Source: Ditibartonella apihabitans (GTDB taxonomy: Bacteria; Pseudomonadota; Alphaproteobacteria; Rhizobiales; Rhizobiaceae). From it: a stretch of 64,000 nt of DNA. Shown here one piece after another: positions 20,772 through 29,517 of the stretch. Location of the stretch: the NCBI RefSeq assembly GCF_002007485.1, contig NZ_CP015820.1, positions 1,054,001 to 1,118,000 of the forward strand, in the 5' to 3' direction. A program made the translations under genes and the position numbers. The number at the start of each line of letters is the position of its first letter. The stretch's first letter is position 1. Under the pieces are notes generated by a model, which had not been told where the DNA came from, did not search any database, and saw nothing but the letters and a program-made list of their open reading frames with translations.

Positions 20772-20801
20772 AAAAGCCCGACTTAACGGTCGGGCTTTTT
20801 T
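20772..20801 (+). terminator. Intrinsic terminator of the rpoBC operon
   Basis: AAAGCCCGAC and GTCGGGCTTT form a ten-pair stem with a short TTAACG-type loop, directly followed by a T-run. It lies 32 bases after the rpoC stop, the textbook position. Confidence 0.92.
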
Positions 20802-20884
20802 GTATTTTAACGTTTGAAAATTTTCGGGCTTGAAAGGGAGAGGCGGTTTTTAAAAAGAAACTGTTCAACCAGTTAGCATTTCAG

Positions 20885-21258
20885 CTATTCGGAAATTTCA
20901 ACCGGATTCAAATCGGGGACCCGTATGTAAACGGAACGGATTTTCCCATTCGCTCCGGTGCGTTCGACAGGACCTTCAATAATAGGACAGTTGTTCTTTT
21001 TCAGGTGAGTAATGACTTTATCAATAGAAAGTTTTGATATGAAACAGAGGTATCCGGAACGGGCAGATGGGCTTTAAGTTCATATTCTTTGCCATATTGA
21101 TGGAGATTGACTTCTATCTTCTGATTGCTGAAGCGGAGTACAAAACGTTGTTCTCCGAAAACGTCGAACTTAAGCTCCAAAATTTCCATGTAAAAACGCT
21201 TGGTCGCTTCGAGATCAAAACATGTCATTACAATGTGGTCAATATGATTGATAAGAAT
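20885..21258 (-). pseudogene. VOC-family (glyoxalase-fold) protein, frame-broken
   Basis: Two minus-strand frames give one VOC protein. The upstream part reads INHIDHIVMTCFDLEATKRF and continues through FGEQRFVLRFSNQKIEVNLHQYG to AHLPVPDT. The downstream part, in another frame, reads CFISKLSIDKVITHLKKNNC, then IIEGPVERTGANGKIRSVYI and ends RVPDLNPVEISE before TAG at 20885. The break lies near 21050 where the expected Gly-Thr-Ala-Asp-Leu segment is shortened. No ATG, GTG or TTG starts the N-terminal part in frame, so the start is also lost or is a rare ATT. Relatives are small metal-dependent dioxygenase/glyoxalase-fold proteins of uncertain substrate. Confidence 0.78.
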
Positions 21259-21916
21259 TGAAATCCGTCCTCACCAATAAAATCATTAGTGCGATATTTT
21301 GTATATTTATTTAGAAAAATTATAGAATTTTACAGTCATAAAATTATTATTAATTTAAATCAATTTTTATTGATAAATATATTTTAATATAAAAATCTAT
21401 TTTATATAAACATCAAAATAAAGAAATTAAATAATTAATATGCTTTAGTAAGAAAATTTTATTTAAATATATAAAATAAAATTGTATTTAAAATATTTGA
21501 AATAGGAAGAAACAATAATAATTATCGTAAAATAAAAAAATACGTAAACGGGGGTTAAAAATAGACTTATCCAAATCCCACGACAGGTATTATTAAGATT
21601 GTGAAAGAAATCCACGATAGCTACTATCAAGAGTGTGTAAGAGATTAAGAGTTAGCTGGTAAAAGCACGAGAAGGAATGAAATTTTCCGAACAGAATTGG
21701 AAAGGGCTTGATCATCGGAACTAAAAGGAGAAAACAGTAGCAAATGAAAAGCGGGATAATTTGTCACACGACAACAAAACAGAAGATCTTGGGGGCCACC
21801 ATATTTAGTAACGTCATTTAGCGAGACGGTTTGTAAGCGGAAATATTCGCGCTACTAAGTCACTCTGGTAGTACCGGTTGTAATCCACATTAGTCGTAAC
21901 AACGAGATCAGTCCTA
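21259..21916. other. Gene-free region with an extremely AT-rich island
   Basis: 658 bases without a supportable gene. Bases 21301-21540 contain only 24 G or C by my count (about 10%), with runs of TTTA, ATATA and AATAAT in every frame broken by stops. From about 21550 to 21916 the composition returns to about 40% G+C, with fragments that look like decayed coding sequence but that I cannot assign. No tRNA, hairpin terminator or repeat array is evident. Confidence 0.7.
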
Positions 21917-22303
21917 TCAATGGTCGGGCTCATCATGTTGGTGGTCACCGATTTCGATATTGGCATCGTCAAGAGTTAGCTCATGGCGTTCGCAGGTTTC
22001 ATACATCCAATTTGTGAATTTTACTTTCAGTCCGTTAAGCGAATAAAGATCGGTATAGTAAATGCGATTAGTAGCCATGCACCAAGGGACATCTTTTGCG
22101 TCAATTCCCGATTGTTTGTGGAGAAGTTCCGTAACATAAGCAATACCTTCTTCACAGCTTTCGGTGCGGCAATAATTTTTATCCTCGGCAAAAGCATAGA
22201 GCTCGGATTTGCCAAGCCAGTTGACGAGGCTGTTGAAAGAAATTGGAATGGCGGCAATGATAATCAAAACGATCAAGCCAAATATCCAAATTTTCTTATG
22301 CAT
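21917..22303 (-). CDS. Hypothetical one-TM membrane-anchored protein
   Basis: A 128-residue protein from ATG 22303 (HKKIWIFGLIVLIIIAAIPI): a basic start and one hydrophobic helix (residues 4-22), then a probably periplasmic domain of about 100 residues with four Cys (YCRTESC, PWCMATN, TCERHE) that could form two disulfides, and a His/Asp-rich end (DHQHDEPDH). I recognise no family. The longer frame back to 22405 adds a non-hydrophobic extension and is less likely. It stands alone beside the AT-rich island. Confidence 0.62.
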   Translation of the reverse strand: MHKKIWIFGLIVLIIIAAIPISFNSLVNWLGKSELYAFAEDKNYCRTESCEEGIAYVTELLHKQSGIDAKDVPWCMATNRIYYTDLYSLNGLKVKFTNWMYETCERHELTLDDANIEIGDHQHDEPDH

Positions 22304-22754
22304 GATGGCACACTTCGCTTGACGTGTTCGTTTGTTGACGACGTTTTCACTTTGTCCGTATGATAGACGGATTAAGGCCTTTGAAATAGAGCATAATTGC
22401 ATCACCCTTTTAAAAATTCAAATATAAGAGAAGAATTCTCGTGTTGGTTAGCTGATACAGATAGCTGAACATGCGCATTTTAGTCTGAGATAACGGTGTT
22501 GAAGCAAGCCTATTGCTGGCTTAATAAACGACAAAAAATGGAGTCAATTTAGAGAGATTGCCATAATCAGCGTTGAAAGCGATGAAAAGCGTTGTGAGTG
22601 ATATGGTCGGTTGGTGCGAAGATATAATTGTGGTGGAATGGAATTTTAATGGCTGCGTTCTATTGCATCAGCATTTTTCAACGCTATTGTGGAAATAAAA
22701 GATGGAAATATTGAGGTTTGACAGATTGTTAGTCGAACCTTGTTTGGTAAGCTT
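22304..22754. other. Gene-free region upstream of the merR-type gene
   Basis: About 450 bases between two diverging genes. A TTGACA at 22718-22723 is a candidate -35 element for the MerR gene but no good -10 follows at the usual spacing. No other structure was recognised. Confidence 0.4.
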
Positions 22755-23141
22755 ATGCATGAATATTATTCAATAGGTGAACTTACGCGGGAATTTGGCG
22801 TAACAACGCGGACATTGCGTTATTATGAAGATCAGGGGCTTATTGTCCCGATGCGCCGTGGCAGGACACGTCTCTATACCGAGCTTGATCGGCATCGGTT
22901 GCAACAGATATTAAGAGCCAAACGACTGAATTTCACTTTGGCAGAAATTGCCTCTTTGTTGACCGTTACCGGTACGCCGCTTGACGATACAGTGAAGGTC
23001 GAGAACGTGTTGCAGGAAATAAAAGAAAAACGCGAGGATCTCAAACAGATGCGCCGCGATATAGACGAATCATTGCATGAGCTTGAACGCATAGAAGAAA
23101 TCTGTTTCGAGCGTTTGGCCGAACGCGAAGTCAATGGTTAA
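22755..23141 (+). CDS. MerR-family transcriptional regulator
   Basis: A 128-residue regulator. The winged helix-turn-helix is canonical: YSIGELTREFGVTTRTLRYY then EDQGLIVPMRRG with the wing RTRLYTE, residues 4-45. A coiled-coil dimerisation helix follows (about residues 75-120, rich in Glu, Lys, Leu). There is no Cys pair typical of metal sensors and no long ligand-binding domain, so it resembles the small alphaproteobacterial MerR proteins of unknown signal. ATG 22755 is chosen over an in-frame TTG at 22740. It converges on the DUF1624 gene. Confidence 0.85.
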   Translation: MHEYYSIGELTREFGVTTRTLRYYEDQGLIVPMRRGRTRLYTELDRHRLQQILRAKRLNFTLAEIASLLTVTGTPLDDTVKVENVLQEIKEKREDLKQMRRDIDESLHELERIEEICFERLAEREVNG

Positions 23142-23183
23142 GTCGAAGATAAATTCGGGACAGTCTTAACTCTTTCATCAAAG

Positions 23184-24152
23184 CTATTGTTGCTTCAGAA
23201 CAGTTTGCCCCCAGCAAGCATTGATGGATTTTTGTAATCTTTCATCGGTCTGGCTGACCTCTCCTCTGGAAAATTCGCTCATCATTTGTTGATGATCTAT
23301 TTGGTCAAATACGCAACTGCAAAAAGCAGTACATAAATGACTATCAGCCTGGCTCTCACTACATTCATTGACGCAAGCCCTTTCCAAAGGTTTACGCAAT
23401 GCATCCGCAGAAGGGGGAAAAACAGCAGAGATACAATAAAGGAGAGCTAACAGGACAGGTTGGTGAACGAGATAAAATATGAGGCTGTGGCGCCCGATGA
23501 GCTGTAGGGATTTATTGAGCCATTGTGGGCGGATCCCGTTTTGCAAATATATAAATAGATGGAACTTGTCGCAGATGCGGGCTGTTGTAAGCCCTAAAAG
23601 AGCTGAGCCGAACCACGGGAAAACCGGAACATAATCAAATGAGGGGCGGGGATAGCTCGAAAATCCGATCCATAGCAGATAAGGTACATTGAAAAAATCC
23701 GATTTCAGTATGAATGGCAACAGAACAAAAATAAAAATAGCCAAAAAATTCAATACAAGCGGCGTATGCAAGAAGAGCAATCCGATGACGGTTGCCACAG
23801 CTATTTCATGTAATATTCCGAAATAGATGAAGCCTTGCGGCATGATAAAATAGGTAACAATAGAGACAACCAGAGCAGCCAGTACGATGATCGACAAGCG
23901 TCGGAAATAGGGCGAAAAGCGGAACTGTTTTCCCTGTGCAAGATAGAGACTGAAACCGGAAATAAACAGGAAACAAAACGCGACAATGCGCGCCAGAACA
24001 CGCAAACTGCCTTCAGCAGGAACTTGAGGGTCTATATAGGAAAAATAGCTCAAATCCCAACTGAAATGATAAACCACCATGCCAATCAGTGCGAGTCCGC
24101 GAAAGAGATCAACCTTTTGTAATCGTATTTTAATCGTTTCAGGCTGGTTCAT
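23184..24152 (-). CDS. DUF1624 (heparan-alpha-glucosaminide acetyltransferase-like) membrane protein
   Basis: A 322-residue polytopic protein of the DUF1624/YeiB-like acyltransferase superfamily. It opens with a VDLFRGLALIGMVVYHFSWD segment, the conserved RG and His region of this family, and has about seven to eight hydrophobic helices up to residue 245, including GRHSLIFYLVHQPVL. The last 70 residues are soluble and Cys-rich (CVNECSESQADSHLCTAFC, then CVF; six Cys in about 30 residues). Such proteins are thought to move acyl groups across the inner membrane; the substrate is unknown. It diverges from the nitroreductase gene. Confidence 0.8.
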   Translation of the reverse strand: MNQPETIKIRLQKVDLFRGLALIGMVVYHFSWDLSYFSYIDPQVPAEGSLRVLARIVAFCFLFISGFSLYLAQGKQFRFSPYFRRLSIIVLAALVVSIVTYFIMPQGFIYFGILHEIAVATVIGLLFLHTPLVLNFLAIFIFVLLPFILKSDFFNVPYLLWIGFSSYPRPSFDYVPVFPWFGSALLGLTTARICDKFHLFIYLQNGIRPQWLNKSLQLIGRHSLIFYLVHQPVLLALLYCISAVFPPSADALRKPLERACVNECSESQADSHLCTAFCSCVFDQIDHQQMMSEFSRGEVSQTDERLQKSINACWGQTVLKQQ

Positions 24153-24247
24153 ATCGGTATCCTTTGCTATCTATCTAACACAAAGTTTTTGCTTTGCTTG
24201 GGTAAATTAGGCCGCTTGTTCATTTTTCCTGTGGGTGGAACATAAAA

Positions 24248-24925
24248 ATGACCAAAATTGAAAAATTTTGCGACGTTGTAAAAAGTAGAAAGTCTATCAG
24301 GGCTTACCTGGATAAAGACGTTGACCGTAAGATGGTGGAAGATATTTTGCGCTTATCGTCGCGAGCACCTTCGGGAGCAAATATACAGGCTTGGCAAGTT
24401 ATCGTTCTTCATAACGGGGCATTGAAAAAGTTGGGACAAAAACTTTTTGACATGTCGGTGGCAGGCATAAAAGAAGAATGTGAATATCAGTTTTATCCCC
24501 GTTCGTGGCGTGAGCCTTATCTCGCGCGGCGGCGTAAAGTCGGCTGGGATCTCTATCGGTCATTGGGTATCGCACGTTCCGAGCGAAGCAAGATCGAACA
24601 CCAACAAGCAAAAAATTTTATGTTTTTTGGTGCTCCGGTGGGACTTATTTTTACAATGGACAGGGATATGGAGCTTGGCAGTTGGCTCGACCTTGGCTGT
24701 TTTATTCAGACAATCGCACTTGTAGCGAGAAGTTTTGGTCTTGATAGCTGTATTCAGGCGGCTTTTTCAGAATATCATAAAACGATCTCTGACGAGCTTC
24801 AGATACCGCCTGAACGACAGGTTATTTGCGGACTTGCCTTAGGCTATCGCGATGAAAACGCACCTGAAAACAATTTTCCGACCGAACGTGTCCCGTTGGA
24901 GGATTTTGTTCGCTTTGTTGATTGA
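24248..24925 (+). CDS. Nitroreductase-family protein
   Basis: A 225-residue FMN-dependent oxidoreductase of the nitroreductase fold. The phosphate-binding RKSIRAYLDKDVD segment (residues 14-26), SRAPSGANIQAWQVIVL (37-53) and the late CGLALGYRDENAPENNF with the substrate-loop ending are typical. Such enzymes reduce nitro compounds or quinones with NAD(P)H; the native substrate is unknown. ATG 24248 lies 96 bases from the divergent DUF1624 gene, leaving room for two promoters. Confidence 0.88.
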   Translation: MTKIEKFCDVVKSRKSIRAYLDKDVDRKMVEDILRLSSRAPSGANIQAWQVIVLHNGALKKLGQKLFDMSVAGIKEECEYQFYPRSWREPYLARRRKVGWDLYRSLGIARSERSKIEHQQAKNFMFFGAPVGLIFTMDRDMELGSWLDLGCFIQTIALVARSFGLDSCIQAAFSEYHKTISDELQIPPERQVICGLALGYRDENAPENNFPTERVPLEDFVRFVD

Positions 24926-25099
24926 GTGCGGCCGGAACGGGATTTTGCTTTGCTCTAATGATAAATTCCTCAAAAATATTTTGTGAATAGAAAAAATTGT
25001 TAATCAAATTTTAATATTGTGTCTTTGCAGGTTCACCGTTATAGGTGTGCTCAATACGAATTCTGCGTTGATTGTATTGCGGGTATCAAAAGGTGCTTT

Positions 25100-25201
25100 A
25101 TGGATGAAATTGTCGAAAAATCATGTTGGGGCATCGCTATTCGGGCATCACTCGGACTCATTGCCATTATTGCCGTGATTTATCTGACTGTCGGTTTCTA
25201 G
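25100..25201 (+). CDS. Small single-TM peptide (33 residues)
   Basis: ATG 25100 has an AAAAGG ribosome site seven bases upstream. The peptide is a short acidic/basic N-terminus (DEIVEKSCWG) followed by one membrane helix (IAIRASLGLIAIIAVIYL) and the end TVGF. It resembles the many small inner-membrane peptides of alphaproteobacteria. A longer in-frame reading from 25019 has no ribosome site. No family is recognised; expression would need proof. It lies 59 bases upstream of sdaA on the same strand. Confidence 0.5.
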   Translation: MDEIVEKSCWGIAIRASLGLIAIIAVIYLTVGF

Positions 25202-25260
25202 AATTTGTTCAGGCACAAACGTCCATTTGATAATGGATATCGATTTGTTCGTTTAAATCC

Positions 25261-26658
25261 ATGTTTCTATCAGTTTTCGAACTATTCAAAATCGGCATAG
25301 GACCGTCAAGCTCTCACACAATGGGGCCAATGACGGCAGCCAACAGGTTCCTGGCGGAGATCCTGTCGAACAATTGGCCTAAACCGGTCAATACTTCAAT
25401 TACCCGTTTGCGTGTCTCTTTACATGGATCATTGGCCTTTACAGGTCTCGGACATGCAACAGATCGTGCTGTTATATTGGGCTTGTTGGGGCAACAACCG
25501 GCAAGTGTCGATCCCGATAACATGGATAAATTGGTTCAGTCAGTCTATCAGACAAAGAAAGTTCAGCCTGCCGGTCATCCGGCCTACCATTTTGATCCTG
25601 AAAAAGATTTGATCTTCGATCGGAAGACGGTGTTGCCGGGGCATAGCAATGGTCTTGTTTTCGAAGGACTTGACCAATTTGGAAACGTCCTTTTGCGGCG
25701 CGTTTATTATTCGATTGGCGGCGGATTTGTTGTGAGCGAGGACGAATTAAATCGCGTTGAACATAATAAAAAAAATGACAACCGGATTGTTCCTTTTCCC
25801 TTTGATACAGCAACAATGATGCTTGATATGGCGAAAAAATCCGGCCTGTCTATTGCCGAAATGAAGCGCGCCAATGAAGAAACGATGATGACGCAAAATG
25901 AACTTGATGAGGGGCTCGATAAAATATTTCTTGCGATGAAATCAAGTGTTGATCGCGGACTTCATCATGATGGCGAATTACCCGGGGGGTTACACATCAA
26001 GCGCCGAGCCAAGAAGCTTTATGACAAATTATTGAGCGATAGCAAAAGAAATCATGTTGGGCCTTTAGCGGCAAATGACTGGCTTTCCACTTATGCAATA
26101 GCGGTTAATGAGGAAAACGCCGCAGGTGGCCGCATTGTAACCGCGCCTACCAATGGCGCGGCAGGGGTGGTTCCGGCGGTACTCAGTTATTATTTGCGGT
26201 TTTGTGCCGGAGCCGAACGCGACGGCATACGTAATTTTTTGCTCACTGCTGCAGCGATTGGTGGTGTCATAAAATATAATGCGTCTATTTCGGGAGCGGA
26301 GGTCGGTTGTCAGGGTGAGGTTGGTTCGGCAGCTTCTATGGCTGCGGCAGGTTTGACCGCTGCTTTGGGTGGTACAGCGATGCAGATTGAAAATGCTGCG
26401 GAAATTGCTCTTGAACATCATCTGGGGATGACATGTGATCCGGTAGCAGGCCTTGTTCAAGTACCGTGTATCGAACGAAATGCCATGGGCGCCGTTAAAG
26501 CGGTGACAGCCGCTTCGCTGGCACTTCATGGCGATGGAAGCCATTTTGTTTCATTGGATGCCTGTATCCGAACGATGCGCGAAACCGGCCGTGATATGAG
26601 TGACAAATATAAAGAAACAAGCAAGGGTGGACTTGCAGTCAATGTGACGGATTGTTAA
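25261..26658 (+). CDS. sdaA: L-serine ammonia-lyase (iron-sulfur type)
   Basis: A 465-residue single-chain L-serine dehydratase that converts L-serine to pyruvate and ammonia using a [4Fe-4S] cluster. The beta domain opens with [20 protein letters not shown] (residues 4-23) and the alpha domain carries [30 protein letters not shown] and [19 protein letters not shown], which supply the cluster Cys ligands. Cytosolic. It allows growth on serine as carbon and nitrogen source. The DUF1489 gene follows 10 bases downstream and is probably cotranscribed. Confidence 0.95.
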   Translation: MFLSVFELFKIGIGPSSSHTMGPMTAANRFLAEILSNNWPKPVNTSITRLRVSLHGSLAFTGLGHATDRAVILGLLGQQPASVDPDNMDKLVQSVYQTKKVQPAGHPAYHFDPEKDLIFDRKTVLPGHSNGLVFEGLDQFGNVLLRRVYYSIGGGFVVSEDELNRVEHNKKNDNRIVPFPFDTATMMLDMAKKSGLSIAEMKRANEETMMTQNELDEGLDKIFLAMKSSVDRGLHHDGELPGGLHIKRRAKKLYDKLLSDSKRNHVGPLAANDWLSTYAIAVNEENAAGGRIVTAPTNGAAGVVPAVLSYYLRFCAGAERDGIRNFLLTAAAIGGVIKYNASISGAEVGCQGEVGSAASMAAAGLTAALGGTAMQIENAAEIALEHHLGMTCDPVAGLVQVPCIERNAMGAVKAVTAASLALHGDGSHFVSLDACIRTMRETGRDMSDKYKETSKGGLAVNVTDC

Positions 26659-26668
26659 GTAATAAGTT

Positions 26669-27100
26669 ATGACACTTCACATGGTAAAATTATGTGTTGG
26701 CTGCTCTTCACCGGAGGAGCTTGCCCAATGGATTGATTATCGTTTGGAACAACTGAAAGCTGCTGGCGAAAAACCGGAGCAATATCACATCACTCGTATG
26801 GTGCCAAAAAGAATTGACGAACTTCTCTACGGTGGCTCGCTTTATTGGGTGATGAAAGGCAATATACTATGCCGACAAAAATTTCTGGATATTCGCCCCT
26901 TTACCGATGATGAAGGTATCCATCGTTGTAAGCTTGTTCTCGAGCCAAAAATTATACCGACAATCTGGCAGCCGAGACGTGCTTTCCAAGGGTGGCGCTA
27001 TCTTGATGGAAGTGAAGCGCCAGAGGATGACAATACGAGTGAGAAAGCCCGCCTGCCGGCTGCTTTAAAACAGGAACTGGCCGATCTCGGTTTGCTTTAG
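26669..27100 (+). CDS. DUF1489 family protein
   Basis: A 143-residue soluble protein matching the alphaproteobacterial DUF1489 family: it opens with LHMVKLCVGCSSPEELAQW, has the mid-region RMVPKRIDELLYGGSLYWVMKG and ends with EPKIIPTIWQPRRAFQGWRY. The function is unknown. The RMVPKR and YWVMKG elements suggest nucleic-acid or nucleotide binding only by analogy, so I make no claim. It follows sdaA at 10 bases. Confidence 0.88.
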   Translation: MTLHMVKLCVGCSSPEELAQWIDYRLEQLKAAGEKPEQYHITRMVPKRIDELLYGGSLYWVMKGNILCRQKFLDIRPFTDDEGIHRCKLVLEPKIIPTIWQPRRAFQGWRYLDGSEAPEDDNTSEKARLPAALKQELADLGLL

Positions 27101-27131
27101 AGCAGGCGGATATTTTGTAGACTTTAGGGGT

Positions 27132-27407
27132 TTAGATATTTGTCGATCCCAAGCGGAATTTTACACCGAAAGATCCACGTGGACTTGCAACACGCAAATG
27201 GATGCGAACCGGTGGCATAGCCAGACGACGGTTACGTTGTGTTTGGCAAATCAGGAGACCAAGAAGCGAGCGCGTGGTGATACCGCGCGGCGTCGCTTTC
27301 AGGTCAGCCAATTTCAAAGCAGCCTGCTGAAGAGATCGCAAAGCGAGAAGCGAGCCCTCGTGATTAACGGAGCGGGCTTTTAACACCATATCATTTGCAT
27401 TTGCCAT
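27132..27407 (-). CDS. Small basic hypothetical protein
   Basis: A 91-residue protein from ATG 27407 (ANANDMVLKARSVNHEG), preceded by an AAAAGGT ribosome site at suitable spacing; a longer frame to 27440 adds 11 residues. It has a predicted helix (LLALRSLQQAALKLADLKA) and a strongly basic, beta-prone C-terminal half (QRNRRLAMPPVRIHLRVASP). I recognise no family. It lies just downstream of the D-Ala-D-Ala carboxypeptidase gene on the same strand (36-base gap) and converges on DUF1489. Confidence 0.6.
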   Translation of the reverse strand: MANANDMVLKARSVNHEGSLLALRSLQQAALKLADLKATPRGITTRSLLGLLICQTQRNRRLAMPPVRIHLRVASPRGSFGVKFRLGSTNI

Positions 27408-27443
27408 AGCTTGATTACCTTTTACGCAAAACTCAGACATTGG

Positions 27444-28883
27444 TTACATTGTTATCGCATAGCAGTTAAAATTTGCTTTCTTTAGAAGCGAACAGGCGTC
27501 CCATGCCGCTTTTTTTGTATTGAAACCGACGAAACGGGCGCGATAGTAGCGCTGGCCGTCTTTTTCAAAAATCTGGGTATAAGGTGTCGCTGTTGCCAAA
27601 GCCGAGCGGGCGGCATCCGATGCATTTGACAGCATTTCCGTTGCCTGTTGTTGATTTGGCAAAGAACCGATCTGTATAGCCCAGCCTGTCTGGTCGGAAC
27701 GCCCGTTGGTTGGCGCAGATGCGGTAATTACGGGATCGATAGCTGTTTTTTCATTGGCATCGTTTTTCTGTTTTGAAACGATTGCCTGATCAAGCTCTTT
27801 TACAGCCGGAGCGGTTTTTGCTGTTGTGTTGGCAAGCGCGGTCAAAACATCAGAGTTATTATCCGGCTTTTTGGCAATCTGCGGATTTGAAGCAGTCGTT
27901 ACAGCTTCTGGCTTCGGCGTCGAAGCAGTTGTATCGGCTTTAGCCACGGCTATGTCGGCTTTGGCAACCGGAACGGGTGCTTTGTGAGGCTCCGGCAAGT
28001 CATATTGTGTTGCCGCAATAAGAGGGGCGCGTGTTTTGGCTCGACTTGCTTCCGGTAGATAACGGCGCAAAAGCTCTGCCATGTGTGCATCGCGTAAAGC
28101 AGATGATTTGCCACCCATGACAACGGCAACAATAGAGCGTCCATCCATACGCATAGATGTAGCAAGGTTAGAACCGGACATGCGGGTGTAGCCGGTTTTA
28201 ATACCGTCAACGCCTTTCATATCCCGTACCAACCGGTTGTGTCCGTTAATGGTTTGGCCGCGGAACTGGAAACTTGTGGTTTTGAACCAGTCATACTGCT
28301 TCGGAAAATGTTCGCGGAGCGCCAAAGATAAAATTGCAAGATCGCGTGCCGTCGAATAGTTCTGTACGTCCGGTAAACCCGACGCATTGGCAAAATTGGT
28401 ATTCATCATGCCCAAGCGACGTGCTTTTGCCGTCATGATCTGGGCAAAGCGCTGTTCGGAACCGCCAAGATATTCACCGATTGCAGTTGCGACATCATTT
28501 GCAGATTTCGTGATCAATGCCTTGGCTGCAAGCTCTGCCGGAATCGTTTGGCCGGTTCTGAAACCGATTTTTGTGGGTGGACGGGAAGCTGCATAGGCGG
28601 AAACCGGAATAGGGGTGTTTGGTGTGACGCGGCCCGATTGCATTGCCTCGAACAAAAGATAAAGCGTCATCATCTTCGTGAGGGATGCCGGATAGCGACG
28701 TGCATTTCCATTAACTTCGTATAAGGTTCGTCCGGTATTGGCATCGACAACTATAGCGGCATATTTATCGGCATAAGCGCTTTGGGGAGCTGCTTGTGCA
28801 TAGGTCACAGACACTGAAAATATGAGAGTTGCAATGGCGGCTTTCTTTATGAAACGAGCTACTTTTTGGTAGGCTTTTTGCAC
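27444..28883 (-). CDS. D-alanyl-D-alanine carboxypeptidase with C-terminal SPOR domain
   Basis: A 479-residue exported penicillin-binding protein. Signal peptide (cleavage near AQA, residue 32), then the peptidase S11 domain with the three active-site motifs: SLTK with Ser67/Lys70, SAN at 127-129 and KTG at 229-231. A long Ala/Thr/Lys-rich linker (about 285-385) leads to a C-terminal SPOR domain (about 395-479, GWAIQIGSLPNQQQATEML) that binds denuded glycan strands at the septum. It trims the terminal D-Ala of peptidoglycan stem peptides in the periplasm, and the SPOR domain suggests septal localisation. It diverges from clpS. Confidence 0.93.
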   Translation of the reverse strand: MQKAYQKVARFIKKAAIATLIFSVSVTYAQAAPQSAYADKYAAIVVDANTGRTLYEVNGNARRYPASLTKMMTLYLLFEAMQSGRVTPNTPIPVSAYAASRPPTKIGFRTGQTIPAELAAKALITKSANDVATAIGEYLGGSEQRFAQIMTAKARRLGMMNTNFANASGLPDVQNYSTARDLAILSLALREHFPKQYDWFKTTSFQFRGQTINGHNRLVRDMKGVDGIKTGYTRMSGSNLATSMRMDGRSIVAVVMGGKSSALRDAHMAELLRRYLPEASRAKTRAPLIAATQYDLPEPHKAPVPVAKADIAVAKADTTASTPKPEAVTTASNPQIAKKPDNNSDVLTALANTTAKTAPAVKELDQAIVSKQKNDANEKTAIDPVITASAPTNGRSDQTGWAIQIGSLPNQQQATEMLSNASDAARSALATATPYTQIFEKDGQRYYRARFVGFNTKKAAWDACSLLKKANFNCYAITM

Positions 28884-29121
28884 TTTTTACGACCTTTTAT
28901 TACGCCAAACAGAATTTGCGACAAAAAGGGGCCTCAGAGACCCCTGCCGCCTTTTCGCGGGGAAGATTAATATGACAGCGTTACCAATTTCTTTATGAGA
29001 ACAAATTTTTCGTGATTATTATTTGGCTAAAGGGAGAAGCTTAGTGGTGGAAAATGGCGTAAAACAATTATTAAACTTGCGATTCTGGGACTTATAATCT
29101 GTTAAAAATACATTACATGGA

Positions 29122-29511
29122 ATGCATGGGCGAGAAAGAACAATAACCTTGGTAGAATTAAGTTTGCAAAAATTAGCCGGACAGAATGGCGGGAAGGAAA
29201 ATGAAGACACAGGTAGTTTTGAAACCGGTGTTGCAACAAAATCCCTTCCGAAAGTAAAAAAACCGGATTTTTATCGTGTTCTCCTCTTGAATGATGATTA
29301 CACGCCTATGGATTTTGTTGTGTTTGTTTTACAAAAATTTTTTCGTAAAAATCGTGAAGATGCAACGCGTATTATGTTGAATGTTCACCATACGGGTGTT
29401 GGTGAATGTGGTGTTTATTCCTATGAAGTCGCCGAAACAAAAGTTGCGCAAGTTATGGATTGTGCCCGGGAAAATCAGCATCCTTTGCAATGCGTAATGG
29501 AAAGAAAGTGA
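29122..29511 (+). CDS. clpS: ATP-dependent Clp protease adaptor ClpS
   Basis: A 129-residue N-recognin that delivers N-degron substrates to ClpA. After a variable N-terminal tail (residues 1-50) the core reads [20 protein letters not shown] then [21 protein letters not shown], containing the pocket that binds bulky hydrophobic N-terminal residues. The start is uncertain because the tail is not conserved and no strong ribosome site is seen. clpA follows after 6 bases, the standard clpS-clpA pair. Confidence 0.93.
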   Translation: MHGRERTITLVELSLQKLAGQNGGKENEDTGSFETGVATKSLPKVKKPDFYRVLLLNDDYTPMDFVVFVLQKFFRKNREDATRIMLNVHHTGVGECGVYSYEVAETKVAQVMDCARENQHPLQCVMERK

Positions 29512-29517
29512 ACTCCG

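Noticed and set aside
21301-21540. Chromosomal replication origin
   Set aside because: The AT-richness is suggestive, but I see no cluster of DnaA boxes and no dnaA, hemE, parAB or similar origin-linked gene nearby.
21917-22405. Longer start for the one-TM hypothetical protein
   Set aside because: The extra 34 residues are polar and place the membrane helix internally without reason; ATG 22303 gives a normal anchor.
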